From contig LSYV01000054.1 of the NCBI GenBank assembly GCA_001584585.1, positions 332,716 to 396,715 on the forward strand: DNA of 64,000 nt, in the 5' to 3' direction. The stretch comes from Gonium pectorale. Taxonomy: Eukaryota > Chlorophyta > Chlorophyceae > Chlamydomonadales > Volvocaceae. Below the pieces are notes generated by a model. That model searched no databases, had not been told where the DNA came from, and was given only the letters and a program-made list of their open reading frames with translations. Made by a program: the position numbers and the translations under genes. Numbering within the stretch: the stretch's first letter is position 1; every line of letters starts with the position of its first letter. Of the stretch, positions 1-11,800 are shown in pieces.

Positions 1-3000
1 AGATGGTGCTGGCCACCGACATGAAGCAGCACTTTGCCATCCTCTCCCACTTCAACACCGTCCACCGGCTGAGCAGTTACACCAGCGTGCCCGGCCCGCC
101 GCCGCCCACCAACCGGCCGAGGGGCGCCGCGTGAGTCGGGCCGGGTGGGGTTTTGCCGACCAGCCTGGGCGGTGGGAGGCCAAAGTAGCAAGCAGCTCAA
201 ATTGATGAGAGCGGGCCTGCCGCGCAGCAAGCGGAGTTCCCCCGGGCGGGGGGTTGCCACGCGGCGCGCGTGTTGCGTGTTTAGGCTGCGGTTATGGCAG
301 CCTGTGCGTGTAGTGGGGGGGGGGGCATTGGGGGCATTGGCACGTGCGGAGGCCCCTCCGGCGGATCTTGCCGAGCGGCATGCACCGTGGGTGGAGATGC
401 GGGTCTCGTGGGCGGGTGGCGAGCCCAAGGGGTACGGCGAGGGCGGTGGAAACTGGAAAGGTCCGCCGGCGCCCTTTGTCCTTGTTGCGCTTGACCGCTG
501 CTGCGCTGCTGCCCCGCAGCGACACCGCGACGCACGCGCACTCGGGCAATGCGGAGTCGGAGTCGGGCCAGCCTGCCAGCAGCCGCGGCGGCGGCGGCCT
601 AATCCGGCAGGCGGGCGCGCTGCGGCAGTTCGGCGACACCGCGCCGCGGCCCCTGGACGACACGGAACGGCTCCTGAGCCTGCAGGTGAGGGAGCCTCTG
701 GGCGGGAGATCGCTTTCTCCGCACTGGCTCCGCTCCGCGCTGGAGCTCTACATGTATGCTCGCGGCTGAAGCCTCCTCCCGCGCAGCGCCTGCCCTGCCC
801 TCACCTCCGTGGCTGCCCCCGCCCCGGCCCCGGTGCAGGTCGCGCTAAAGGTGGGGGGAGGAGCCACACGTGCTGGAGGGGTTGCGAGATGTGGCCGCGC
901 CTCTGGGCTCGTGGTCCGTTGATGGGTTGGCTCGTGGTCCCGATGACAGATATAGGCTCGAGGACGAGGGCGCGGGGCAAGGGTTGGTCGCCATGTGTGG
1001 GGCTGGGGCGGGCGGGCGCCCACTGTGCTGCAAGAGCTGGTCTTGGCGAGGTCTCAGCGTTACGTGTGCGCAGAGTGTATGCCTTGGTTACCGCACCCTC
1101 GCCTTGTCGTCTCCGCACACAGGTGGCGGACATTGGCCATCTGGGGGAGGAGCTAAGTGTTCACATACGGTGAGGCGCTCCCGGGGTTTAGTGTAGGGCT
1201 TTTGGCAGGGCGCTACCCTTCTTGATGGGCTGTGCCTACAGGCCTCCCCTGCCCCTTTGTGGAAACGCTGGTACACCGGCGTTCTTCCACCTGTGTGTCG
1301 CAGCGCCCGTCTGGCTTCAGCTGCGTGCAACCCTGCCCTCTCGCCGCTGCCCGCTGCCCGCCTGCGCCGCCGGTTTGTCAGGTGGCTTACCGCCCTCGAG
1401 GAGGAGTTCTTCTCGCAAGGTACCGTAAGCCGCAGGACGCTGGCCGGATCCCGTAACCGACACGCGCTGCGCTCGGAGGCTCGGTGGCCGCCTTCCGGTC
1501 GTCGCGTCTGTACGGATACGAACCGAGTCATCCCCGGGAGTGTGGCTAGTACCCGGGGGACCACGGGAGTACGGGCGGGCCCAGCGCCAAACGCAGTGTG
1601 CTCTTGCATTGCGCCGACCGCGACGCGAGATGCAGGCTGCCATCTCCAACTGCCGGTATCATACGTGAAGCCCCTTGACCATCCGGCCCCCGACCCCACA
1701 CGAACCCCCACCATCCCCCACCGCCGGTGTTATGTGTACGGCATGCCCCCCAGGCGACCGGGAGCGGCAGCTGGGCCTGCCCATCAGCCCCTTGTTCGAC
1801 CGGTCCAAGCAGGGCGTCAGCAAGAGCCAAGTGGGCTTCTACGGTGGGGCCGGGGCCTGGCCGCGGGGGCCGGGCGCAGGGGCGCGGGTCACAACCGTAT
1901 TGGCTCGGGTGTCGAACATCCGCAGCTGCGGTCCGCACATGCAAGCGGCTGGGGCAGGAGCGGGGCGTGGCGCGGGGTTCTTGCAATTCACCATTTCGTC
2001 GCCTTTTGGACACGACAACACTTTTGCGGTACCGGCATTCGAGCATCAGTCTAGGGCGGGCTCGGGCAGGCAGTCAAGCTCGACCTCGTGGCCAAACCCC
2101 ACCACAATTGCAATCATAACCCTCCCACCCACCCACCCACCCACCCACCCACAGGCCATTGCCGAAGCAGCTGGCCCATTTATCCCACCTGCCTGCATGT
2201 CGGCCCGCCCGCCCGCCTCGCCCGCCTCCCTCCCTTCCTGGCCCGCCCCGCAATCCATCCCAACGCCGAACCCCAATGCGCCTCAGGCTCCTCTAGTGCG
2301 AACGCCTTTTTCTTCCTGACCCCAACGCCCAACCGACCGCGCAGAGTTCGTGGCGCTTCCCCTGGCACACGCCATGGCCTCCGCCTTCCCCGGGGCGCGC
2401 CCGCTGCTCGACTGCTTCGTTACCAACTACGACCACTGGCGCCGGCAGGAGGCCAAGCAGGCGGCCGCACAGGCGCCGCCGCTGGCCTCCTCGGCCACCG
2501 CGGTGCAGCCGCTGCCGCTGGGGCCGGGATCGTCTGGCCCCCACAGCCAGCAGCTGCTGCCGACGCGGGCGCCGACGCAGTCGCAGCATTCCCTGTGGCG
2601 GCACCAGGCACCCGCCGCGGGGCACTCGCGGGCGCACGGGAGCGGCGCGGGGGCGGAGGGGGCGGAGCTGGAACTGGACGGGCGCAGCTCGGGCATGACG
2701 CCCGCCGAGCGCCGTGCCGCCACCGTGGCGATCCACCTGGAGGCTGCACGCCAACCGCAGCAGCCGGTGCGCGCGCCTGCCGGGTGTGGGGCTGGCGCGA
2801 AGGGCGGCAGGAGGCTTGCACGGGAGCACTACATGGGGAGGCGCATGCGGCGCTTTGTCTGGGTCGCAGATGTGCAGGAGCCGCGCTCGCGGCTGTGTAG
2901 TGTGAAGCCCACAGGCGAGCGTTCTCGGGCGCATGACCCACCCATTGTCGTTCGCCCTTGGCCCCATTCGCCTGAGTACCGTTCATTCCCCTTTAACCGG

Positions 3001-3110
3001 CTGTTTCCCATCCTCGACGCCTGCGCCTGCGTCCACGTTTTGCGCCCGGCTGCCCGCAGGAGCCGGACGGTGGGCCGAGTGCCAGCCGGCGCGAGCGGCT
3101 GCCAACATGA
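1..3110 (+). CDS. Class I 3',5'-cyclic nucleotide phosphodiesterase, C-terminal part (5' end outside window)
   Basis: Hydrolyses cAMP and/or cGMP (PDEase_I fold); specificity is not visible. Exons, all phases closing: 1-130, 520-685, 839-850, 1123-1169, 1382-1419, 1754-1843, 2345-2766, 3060-3110, giving 317 residues. The joined protein shows the family hallmarks in order: VLATDMKQHF, VALKVADIGH (metal-binding Asp), RWLTALEEEFFSQGDRE, LGLPISPLFDR, then SKSQVGFYEFVALPL with the purine-contacting Gln. The residues after about 200 are Ala/Gln/Pro-rich and lie outside the fold. The upstream half with the first metal-binding His cluster is beyond the window edge, so any sensor domains (GAF, membrane) cannot be judged. 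Exon 839-850 codes only VALK; without it the conserved ALK-ADIGH stretch would be missing. TGTAA signals follow 327 and 349 nt after the stop. Confidence 0.93.
2124..2152. repeat. CCCA tetranucleotide microsatellite
   Basis: Seven or so CCCA units ending in ACAG, inside the phosphodiesterase intron 1844-2344. The array resembles a pyrimidine tract followed by an AG, but the exon phase requires the later acceptor at 2344. Confidence 0.8.
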
Positions 3111-3436
3111 GGGCAGCGTGAGGCCGAGCGGCTGGAATGGCAGTCTACCTGGGCGTTGCCTGCCAGCCGCTCTTCGAAGGCGGCACTGGGCACTTGTGGG
3201 CGCGCGCAGCGCCGAGGATATGGTTTCTGGCTGTTTGACGATCGTTCGGAGCCCTGTGGGTTGCGCCAGGGCTCACTCACTCTATCGCATCTTGGTGTGG
3301 CTAGAGGCCCTAGGCGCTGGCGGCCCGTGCGGCGTCCTCCGGCCTGCGGGCGGCTGGCTGGAAGTACCCGCTGCGCCATGCAAGTCGCCTCGCCTTACAC
3401 AACCTGCAGGAACTTGACACAATGGGGTGGTAGAAA

Positions 3437-3441
3437 TGTAA
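3437..3441 (+). terminator. Polyadenylation signal TGTAA of the phosphodiesterase
   Basis: TGTAA is the usual green-algal nuclear poly(A) signal. It lies 327 nt after the stop at 3110; a second copy is at 3459-3463. Confidence 0.6.
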
Positions 3442-3463
3442 TAGGCGGCGGTTTGTGATGTAA

Positions 3464-5004
3464 TAGCCGTACGGCCGGTGTCAATCATGGCTGCGGTGAA
3501 ACGACGAAATTGCGTCCGGGGGGTGAAGTTTGTCGTGTGTTTCGGGTGTTATGCGCCGTACAGCGTGTGAAACACGTGCATGCCCGTGTGATGTGTGTGC
3601 CACCGCATCGCACAAGCAAGCATCGGGTCTGTCCGCAGGCATCGCTTCTGCTGTAGTAACTTGTACCGTGCCTGTCCCGTACAGCTGTACGGTTAACACC
3701 ACCGAAGGTTCTGGCTCATGATATTATGGTTTGTTATGAGCAGCAGCGCTGGATGCCAACGGCAGGGGCTTGGTCGGTGCGGTGAATCCTCGCTCGGGTA
3801 TTGGCGGGATCGTCTATAAAGGCATATTTACACCAGCTAAATGCCTGAAATCTTATGTGTTTCAAGTTTCCACCCCCTCGCGTCCATCCTATCCAAGTGT
3901 TCTGCCTGATGGGCAGCGGGCAACGCAAGCTAAGTGGAGGGTCGAGCTGCGGCTTTCTCAGGGTTGCCTAAGGTTGTAGCCAAGTACTGTGACGCCTGGT
4001 GGTGCGACGCTGCTGCGGCCAGGCCCTTTGAAAGGATAAGGCGGCGGCACAGGCGGTGCGCGGGAGCGCCCGGAACTCCTCCTTTCTGGTGGTGATGTGT
4101 GTCCAAGAACGTGCTATTTGTGCGGCTTCAGTTAATGAATACAAAAGAAATCGTCCTGGTGCGCGCTGTGCCCATGGCGCAAGGGTGGAGCGTGCAATGG
4201 TGCGTGGCTGTAGTCTCGAGCTCCCGACCGTGGAGGGCGGGCAGCGGCGGCATTGATCTCTTTGCGGCCGGGCTCCGAGGAGGAGGCGCTCAGCCGACAT
4301 GCGGGTATGCCTTGAGGCGTGGGGATTGGGTTGCTTGGGGATTGCACGTCGAGCCTCTTCGGAAGCCACCCGTTGGCCTGGCGCGCCATGGTGTTGTAGT
4401 GCTGGGCGTCTACCGATTGGCGTCTGTGTAGCGTGCGTTCGCGCAGCAGGCCAAGCTGCGGGATGTGTGTATGTGTGCGTCGATGGCGTCCACGTGGGTG
4501 TCCAGGTTGTGAGGGAGGTGCCACCCGCAGTCCGGCACGCAAACATTGTTTGTCAGCAAGCGCGCAGCCGCTTTGGTCGGGGCGTATGGGGCTTTGCGAG
4601 GGTGTCTGTTACGAGCCGCAGATCTCCCAACGCCCGCGACGCTCCCCGCCCCAGGACGCCTGGCGCGCCGTGCACCCTGCGCGTCCCCGAGGCGTCCAGA
4701 CGCGCTCAACCCTCGCCCCCGTACGCGTACGACGCACGTGCTGCCGCCCTTCACCCCCCTTCATGCCGAGGCGTTCCTTTGCCCAGCCCAGCGCTCTCAT
4801 CTGATGCTCCTTAAAGCCATGCCTCCAGCTGCCCTGTCGGGCAGCCGCGTTGGTTGGAGCCCACGCGGGCAGTGTTCAGCCCCAACGGGTTCCCGATGCC
4901 CTCTCCCAGCATCGCGTCGCTCGTGCCTGTCCGGCGTTGCACCGCGCCCGTCTCAATCCTGTGTCGTCCTCTCGTCCGGTAGCAGCTACCTGGCTAAACA
5001 GCTC
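3464..5004. other. Intergenic, no gene recognised
   Basis: Open frames here (for example minus 3968-4546) are low-complexity and show no splice-linked homology or recognisable motif. Nothing else is seen before the transposon target duplication at 5005. Confidence 0.5.
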
Positions 5005-5012
5005 GAGGCGAT

Positions 5013-6969
5013 CAGCCTGGTTATCTTCCATTTTGGGGATTCGTCAGGCCGCACGTTTCCCCTTCCTCCGGAGGCCACGAAATTCGTTTGGCTGGGGACG
5101 ATTTCGCCCCCACGGGACCGTGCCGTTTTCGTTAACGTTTCGAGGGGTGCTGCCAGTGGCGCAAAACGAAAACCGAATCATCACATACATGAGCACCTGA
5201 TACTTCACCGCCCATCAGGATCACCACGAAACTGATGTTAATGAATCGGAACTAAGAACCTGGGCACACATCCAAGTAGGGGCCTTGTGAGATGTTGCCG
5301 CGGCCGTCGGAGGGATGACACGAGGGTTGGATTTCAGTTTTGGTCGTGTCACAAGGATTCGGTGGAGTTGGTATTCGGATTGCGCTTGGGGTCCGATTTG
5401 GCCGAGGGGGCGGCTGGCCGGATTCGACCGGGAGGGCGTTGGGGATTTCACCCGCCAAACTCGGATTTGAGCTCGGCGACATCGGGATTTGGGCTGTGCC
5501 GTATTGGGATTCAAGCCCTGGCGGCATGTTGCGTGTGCATGTTCCATCCCCACAGCTGCCTGCCTTTCTTGCGGCGAGGGCTTCATGTTACGTGCCTAGT
5601 AGTGGACATGCCGTGAAACACGCACATGGCACGCACGGATGGTCCCGCGCCGGAGCAACCAAGGGCGAACGGCACTGATGACTGATACGCAGTATCTGTA
5701 CGCGCTACAGCAAACAACAGACGGAATCCTCGTAAAATACGGAAAGACGGAACCCTCGTCCGTGAAGGGTGCGCTCAGTGCGGAAACAATGTCTTTGACC
5801 TCCTTGGGTATATTGGTCAGGCTTTGTGCGGCTGGCCCGCGCTCCGGGGTGCACGATAGGATGGGGCCCAATGGGCCCCATCGCCAGTCCCACTCTCCGA
5901 GTAGCCCCAAGACCCTTCCATGAACCTCCTCGTCCTAGTATATTGTCGCCCTGTGGCCTTTCTGCTTTCCAACTGCTCGTCGTCTTGGCTGCTCGTCGTC
6001 TTGGCTTTCTCACATTCTCACAAGCAGTCACACGCATGTATGGAACTCTGGAAGTGCACCATAGGCCGCGCCGGGCAAGGAAGCCAAGAAGTACTGCAAT
6101 TGCCGTGCCGTCCTGGGCCACGCGTGAAGCAACCTGCTACGCTTATCAAAGGCATTGTGGGTGCTTTGACACTGTAGGAGGGTGCATTCCGTCCAAGAAG
6201 AGAATAAGAAGCGCCAAGCTAGGCCAATACTCTGACGTTTTAGCTGCACTAAAGCTCCCTGGGATAGCTGATTCCCAGCTTATGCATAAATGTAAAGCTG
6301 CGGGGCTATCTTTGGGGTGTTTTGGAGTCGGGGCCCATTGGGCGTCACCTTGGACCCGTTAGCCTAGAAGCCTAAATGCATAGAAAAATTAATCCGGTGT
6401 CTCAGCCACCTCTTGGTGAAAGGTACACAGAGGTGGACGGGAGTAACACGAACTTGGCGATAAGACACGGGGTGCAGGGGAAACACGGTTGTGTGGGACA
6501 TATTCGGGCGCCAGGGCGGAGGAATCGCGGGCAGCCCGACCGAAGCTGGATTCCAAGTTGGGCACGATAGGGATTCGAGCGGGCGGGTTGGGATTCGGCA
6601 AAACTGGTATCGCACCCGGGAGGGATTCGACGCAGACGGAACTGGGATTTGACGAAACCCAAGTTCTGCGAGGGAGGGATTCCGCTGTGCCGTTACATTT
6701 GTGACACGCTACCCACTCCCCGATTCCACGATTCGAGGCCTCGTGTCATCCCTCCTCGGCCGTCCATGATTGGCGACAGATAGGATCGGACCCGTTCGTT
6801 TTGGGCTGTTTGCGGACCCTGGAATTCGTGTGGCTGACGACGATACGATACGTGGCCTATCAAAACCTCATTTTTCTCAAGTCCGGGTCAAGTTTGCCCT
6901 CTCATTTTTCGAAAATCATGTCCACAACAAGGGGTGTTTTTCGAAAAAACGTTTAAGATAACCAGGCTG
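5013..6969. mobile_element. Non-autonomous DNA transposon (outer element, hAT/P-like by its 8-bp TSD), carrying a second transposon
   Basis: A perfect 15-bp terminal inverted repeat is visible: CAGCCTGGTTATCTT at 5013-5027 and its complement at 6955-6969. It is flanked by a perfect 8-bp direct repeat GAGGCGAT (5005-5012 and 6970-6977), as expected for a target-site duplication. No transposase-like frame is present. The first about 290 bp (5013-5300) and last about 205 bp (6765-6969) match the short copy at 18512-18978 in reverse orientation; the interior 5309-6756 is absent there and is itself a transposon. The native element is therefore about 500 bp. An 8-bp duplication fits the hAT and P superfamilies; the terminal CAGCC is only roughly hAT-like, so the superfamily is tentative. 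Confidence 0.92.
5309..6756. mobile_element. Nested non-autonomous DNA transposon inside the outer element
   Basis: About 1.45 kb bounded by a perfect 17-bp inverted repeat, GGAGGGATGACACGAGG at 5309-5325 and its complement at 6739-6755, and flanked by the 8-bp direct repeat CGGCCGTC (5301-5308 and 6757-6764). The short outer copy near 18.69 kb reads straight through this point with one target copy, so it is a natural empty site. Both subterminal regions are rich in GGGATT/GGATTC motifs (about 5400-5515 and 6540-6690), like transposase-binding arrays. A GGGGCCCAATGGGCCCC palindrome is near 5864-5880. No frame resembles a transposase; the longest (5826-6362) has no recognisable motif. Confidence 0.88.
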
Positions 6970-6977
6970 GAGGCGAT

Positions 6978-8130
6978 GCCGGCGGCGCGGTTCGCAGGGG
7001 CGAGGGTAACCGATGCAAGGGCTGCGAGGCGCTGGCACAGGATCGCTTAGGGTATGAAAGCTGGACAGCGTTTGAGCTGGTGGCATCGTGGCTCGACGTC
7101 CAGCACTCCTGCTTTCTGGCGCGTCTGGCGCCCCGCTGGCGCCCATACCGTGCGTGCTGTGCAACCCACCCCGACCCCAGATCGCACGGACCGCGCATGC
7201 GCATTCTAGTAACATCGCATACAGACGCAATTTGGGCGCCCACATCGTCAGTTTGCTCTTGAGGGTTTGGTACAGGGCTGGACAACATTCCTCTTGGCAC
7301 CAAAAGTCACGTGGAATTCGCACCCCTCACGTTAACATGAAGAGAACTCCGCTGGGGCTCGGCTCGGCAGACCGGTGCGTATGTCCGTAGAGTTTTGGTG
7401 TGGCTCCCCAATTGCAGTGTTTCCTTTTGGTGCATCGCACCCAAGATCGCACCACTAGCACACGGGCAGGCAGCTCATTGATTGCGGGCTACCGGCCATG
7501 AGATGCTGCTGTACATGTACTTGCTCGTTTTCGTGCCCGTGCTTGACCGGTTGCTGTTTGCGGGGACACATACCTGCCCCGGGAACAAACAGTTCGTCGC
7601 GTGCTCAAGTCTGGGACCGCTTGGAGTTTACGGCGGACAATGTTGTACTGCGTGTAGTGCCCCCGAGAAGAGCAAATCCCCTTGATCGCAGTAGCCTGTC
7701 GCAGACTTGCATTAACACTGACCCTGACAAATTGCCTCGATGTCCTCACGAGGGATAGGCAAAAACCTTAGGACGGAGGGCATAACAATCAATAGGATCC
7801 ACATTAGAATGCTGCGGGCTTCTATATTAGATCTAAACTTTAGCTAGAGTAGATTTCAATCCTAGTCCTCACGCAACCGTTTGCTGGATCAAACGGCTCG
7901 TGCGGACACGCACCCACTACAGATTTTACCCCATTCGCCAGACAGCGGACAGTGTAGCAGATTTCTTCCTAGGAAGGCCAGCACGACATCCATGCCAGCA
8001 GGTAACGCAGTCGAGCCCAACGCAGCGGCGTAAACGACCCCAACGCCGCATCCCCCTTCATCGAGGTTACCGGTACCGCATGCAACAACCAGCTCCCCCA
8101 GTCGGCCTTGAAAACGCGCTCCGAAGGACC
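6978..8130. other. Intergenic, no gene recognised
   Basis: Mixed-composition DNA with an AT-richer patch near 7760-7870. No frame has the GC-rich third positions or the splice context of the neighbouring genes. Confidence 0.5.
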
Positions 8131-8135
8131 TTACA
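8131..8135 (-). terminator. Polyadenylation signal TGTAA (minus) of the MYND-like gene
   Basis: TTACA on the plus strand, 705 nt beyond the stop codon at 8840. It is the nearest such signal seen in the right orientation. Confidence 0.4.
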
Positions 8136-8839
8136 TTGCTCAGCGTCCCTCAGCGCCGTCAAGTGATGGCACCCTCTCAGGCCGCCTCGCTGGCAACTCG
8201 TATCAATATAGATACGAGTATAGTAAAATGTCGCGCTTTGTGCGGCTGAGGGTGCCAGACTGCAGGCGCTACGGCCTGAGGCCGTGCGCCTCGCACGCCA
8301 CGACAGCGCCGGCGTGCTGCGCCCCGTCATCAGCACCCCGCGAAATGGCGATCCACGAGCGGTCCAGGGCCCCGCGATCCGAAGCCCGCAGTGCGGGGTG
8401 CGGAATGGGTGGGTGCGGGCTGCGTAGTGCAGAGTGGGTGGGTGACCGACATCGACTTCCATCGAATGTCGTACACAAATGTCATCATCTCTGCTGCTGC
8501 CTGTGATGCACACCGCAGCCTCAAATCCGTCACATCGCGGACGCACCGGCGCCAAATTCAAATACTAACGACAGCATCGCGACCACGTGGCGAAGTTGGC
8601 AGCCCTACCCTGCGCCCAGGTCGCCAACGTCGAGACAAGATGTGAAGCAGAAAGCTACCCACGGCACCTGAGCTTGGTAAACCGCTGACGTCCCACCCGA
8701 ACTGTGCATGCAATTCCCTACGGCGCTGCACATGCGACATGCCAAGCTGGGACCGCCACGGTCGCCAAGCCTCACGGGCTCGGAGCTTCGCCGGTATGGT
8801 ATCCCACCCAGCCCCCTCCTCCTCCTATCCTCCTCACCG

Positions 8840-11800
8840 TTACCGTCCCGGCCCCGCCCCACGGTGCTCCTCCGCGCAGCCCTGGCTGCAGTAGCGCTGC
8901 TCCCCGCCCCCGCCACCGTCCCCGTCACCGTCCCCGCCACGGACCGGCAGCTGCATCTCACGCTCCGAGGGCCCGCCCAGGTTGGTGCAGCGCGGGTTGG
9001 CGCAGCAGGGCAGCAGCAGGCGGAGGTCCGCGGGCGGCAGCAGCAGCGCGGAGGCAGCGACCCACTCCGCAAGGTCGGCGGGCAGATCCGGCACCACCAC
9101 TGGCGACGAGGACGCCGACGTGCTGCCGGAGGGCGCGGCTGCAAAGTCGCGGCCTGGGGCACCCCCGGTGAGCAGGCGCTGCAGCATAGCCAGCAGCTCT
9201 GGCTCGGAGGAGTCGCCGCCCGGGCCGAACACGGCCTGCAGCACACCAGACTCAATAGTAGCACCCGAGATCCCCACGTCAATGTCCAACGCTGTGGCGG
9301 CAACCTCTACCCGCCTGGCAAACGCCACCGCGCCCGGCAGCGCTGCCGCCAGCAGCTCCGGCGCCAGGTGGACCAGCGCCCACAGCGCCTCCGCCAGCGC
9401 GGGCAGCAGGCTGTTCATGCCGCCGCGGTCGTCCACATCGTCCATGCCGCTCAGCAGCGCCTGGCCCAGCGTGCAGCCCAGCAGCTCTGCCAGACCCCAC
9501 TCGGGGCCGGACAGCAGGGAGGACGCCCAGGGCAGCGTGGCGCGGGCCGCAGCCAGCAGCGGCAGCCAGCGCAGCAGCGAGATGGTGATGGGGTACCTGT
9601 TGGGAACGAGCGGTGTAGGAAAGGCCGCGGTGTTGGAACCCAGCCACGCGTCAATGTGAGCGCGGAAACATACCACGCCAACATCACCAAAGAACATGGC
9701 TCGCAGCAGGGAGTGTTCTTGTGTATCCCCTGCCGCCCCTAGTGATGTTCTGAAGAAGTACTTTGTCCCTCTGCAGATCAGGGTCATGTGGCTGCGGCCC
9801 AGCTCACTTCTTCATGACCATACCGTCACAAAGGGTACCTTCTATGACCACATACCCGTTGTGGGAAAGGCGAGCGGCGTCCAGCACGATGGGGGGCATG
9901 GCGCGGAAGGCCGTCGGCAGGAGGTGGTGCGCGATGTAGGACACCGCAGCACGCAGGCGGGGCGGGCCCGCTGCGAGGCTGTCAGGCTCGCCGACCCCGA
10001 ACGGGCCCAGGTCTGCCGCAGCCCCGCCCGCCGCCACGCCCCGCAGCCATCGCAGAGGCACCGGTGAGAGCAGGAGCTCCACGCACCCAACGCTTGAGAT
10101 ATAGTACAGGCGGGCCTGGTACTCTGCGACTGGCTCCGCTGCGCCCTTGCGGACCTTCTTGGCCGCGGTGGCAAGGAGCGACAGCGTCTCCCGCAGCGGT
10201 CCGAACGCCAGCATTTGGGCCCACGCGGCAGGGTTAAACTCCTCCAGCAGACTGAGCGACGTCCTGACCTCGGGTCTGCACCGGCGCATCATACGCTCGA
10301 TGCGGGAGACGTAGCCCGCGCCGAGGGCCGCCGCGACGTCGAGGGAGGGCGCCACGGGGAGCTCCGCGAGGCCTGGAACGGAAAGAGCAGAAGGTCAGCG
10401 TAACAGCACAAGAACATATCCGTACGTGCACTCGCCGTGGCGGCCGCCAACGATGCAGACAGACAGCCGACACACAGTAGGCGCACACGCAAGGCCACAG
10501 GGCGTGTAGCACGTAGTCCATCGCCTATGGAACCCGAATAGGACCCGAATAGAATGCCCACCGGTATCGGCGCTGGGGGGAAGCTCCAGGTGCAAGAGGA
10601 CAGGCCCGAAGTCCGACAGGTGCCATCGCCGCCCGCGGCCACCGTACATGGATTGGTCGTCCTCGACCAGCTGGGCCCGCTCCGCCGCCGCCAGCCGCAC
10701 CTCCCAAAGCCGCCCCAGGCGGCTGAGGGCGCCCGGCGACGCAGCACCAGCGGCATACGCGGCCTCGTTGCGGCACGCCTCCCGCGCGCACTTTAGAGCC
10801 CGCAGGAGCAGCGACATTGCCTCGCGCGTTGAGACCTTGGCTGCCTGGGGGCCCGCTGCAGCGCCGGCGGCTGCATTGCCGTCACCAGCCCCAGCGGGGG
10901 CACCGACGGCCGCACCTGCACCCTGCGCCCGAGGCACCGCCTCAAAGGCCGCCGCCACGAGACGCATGGCCACTTTGAAAGCGGCTCGGCGGTTGAGGGG
11001 CAGAACGAGGGCATCCCCGTCCTCGGGCCCGACGCCAGCTGTGTCACCTGCGTCCCCAACGGGCCGGAGCTGCAGGGGCGTTGAGCCTGCNNNNNNNNNN
11101 NNNNNNNNNNNNNNNNNNNNNNNNNNNNNNNNNNNNNNNNNNNNNNNNNCCGGGCCCCTCCCGTGCCCTGCGGATGGTGTTCTCCCACATCTCCAGCCCG
11201 CACTGCGCCAGGTAGCTGTCCATCTCCGCCGACTCGGTGACCAAGTTGGGCGCTGCGCCCGGCCCCTCCCCGGCCTCCGGCAGCCCGTAGGTGGGCCCGC
11301 CGTCCAGTGCGGCACACAGCTGGACCAAGTGGCAGGAGAGCAGGTAGGACAGGCAGGGCCGGCCGCGCAGGTCGCCGGCGGAGCTGCTGGCAATGCCCAA
11401 GCTCATGAGGTCGTGCCCGGTACAGCTGAGCTCCAGCGGGATACCGTTGCCATAGGAGGCCAGCAGCAGAGCCGCGCGGGCCCATTGCTCCAGCAAGCCG
11501 CTTGCCTCGAGCTCAGCGTTGAACTCGGAACCAAGCACGCCACTCAGGTAGCCGCAGAACGAGAACAGCAGGGAGAAAACGTCAAAGGTTATGCTGCGGA
11601 CTGCGTCTGCATTCCGTGCCGACCTGCGCTGAGCCAGCTGGTCCGCGGCGCCCGACAGCAGCGTGGCATAGCACCGAAACGCATGCGAGCGCACAACTGC
11701 CAGCTTCAAGGTAACAAGCCGCTCATGGGTGGCTAGTCGTTGCTGTGGGTCGCAGTCGTCCGGCACTTCAAGGATCTTTAACGAAGAACTCAAAGCCTTC

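Noticed and set aside
145..1173. 342-residue plus-strand open frame at the left edge
   Set aside because: It runs through phosphodiesterase introns and lacks the catalytic motifs, which are found only with splicing.
3968..4546. 192-residue minus-strand frame
   Set aside because: Low-complexity, no homology signal, no neighbouring exons in phase.
5826..6362. 178-residue frame inside the nested transposon as a transposase
   Set aside because: No catalytic or zinc-finger motif of any transposase family is visible and composition is not gene-like.
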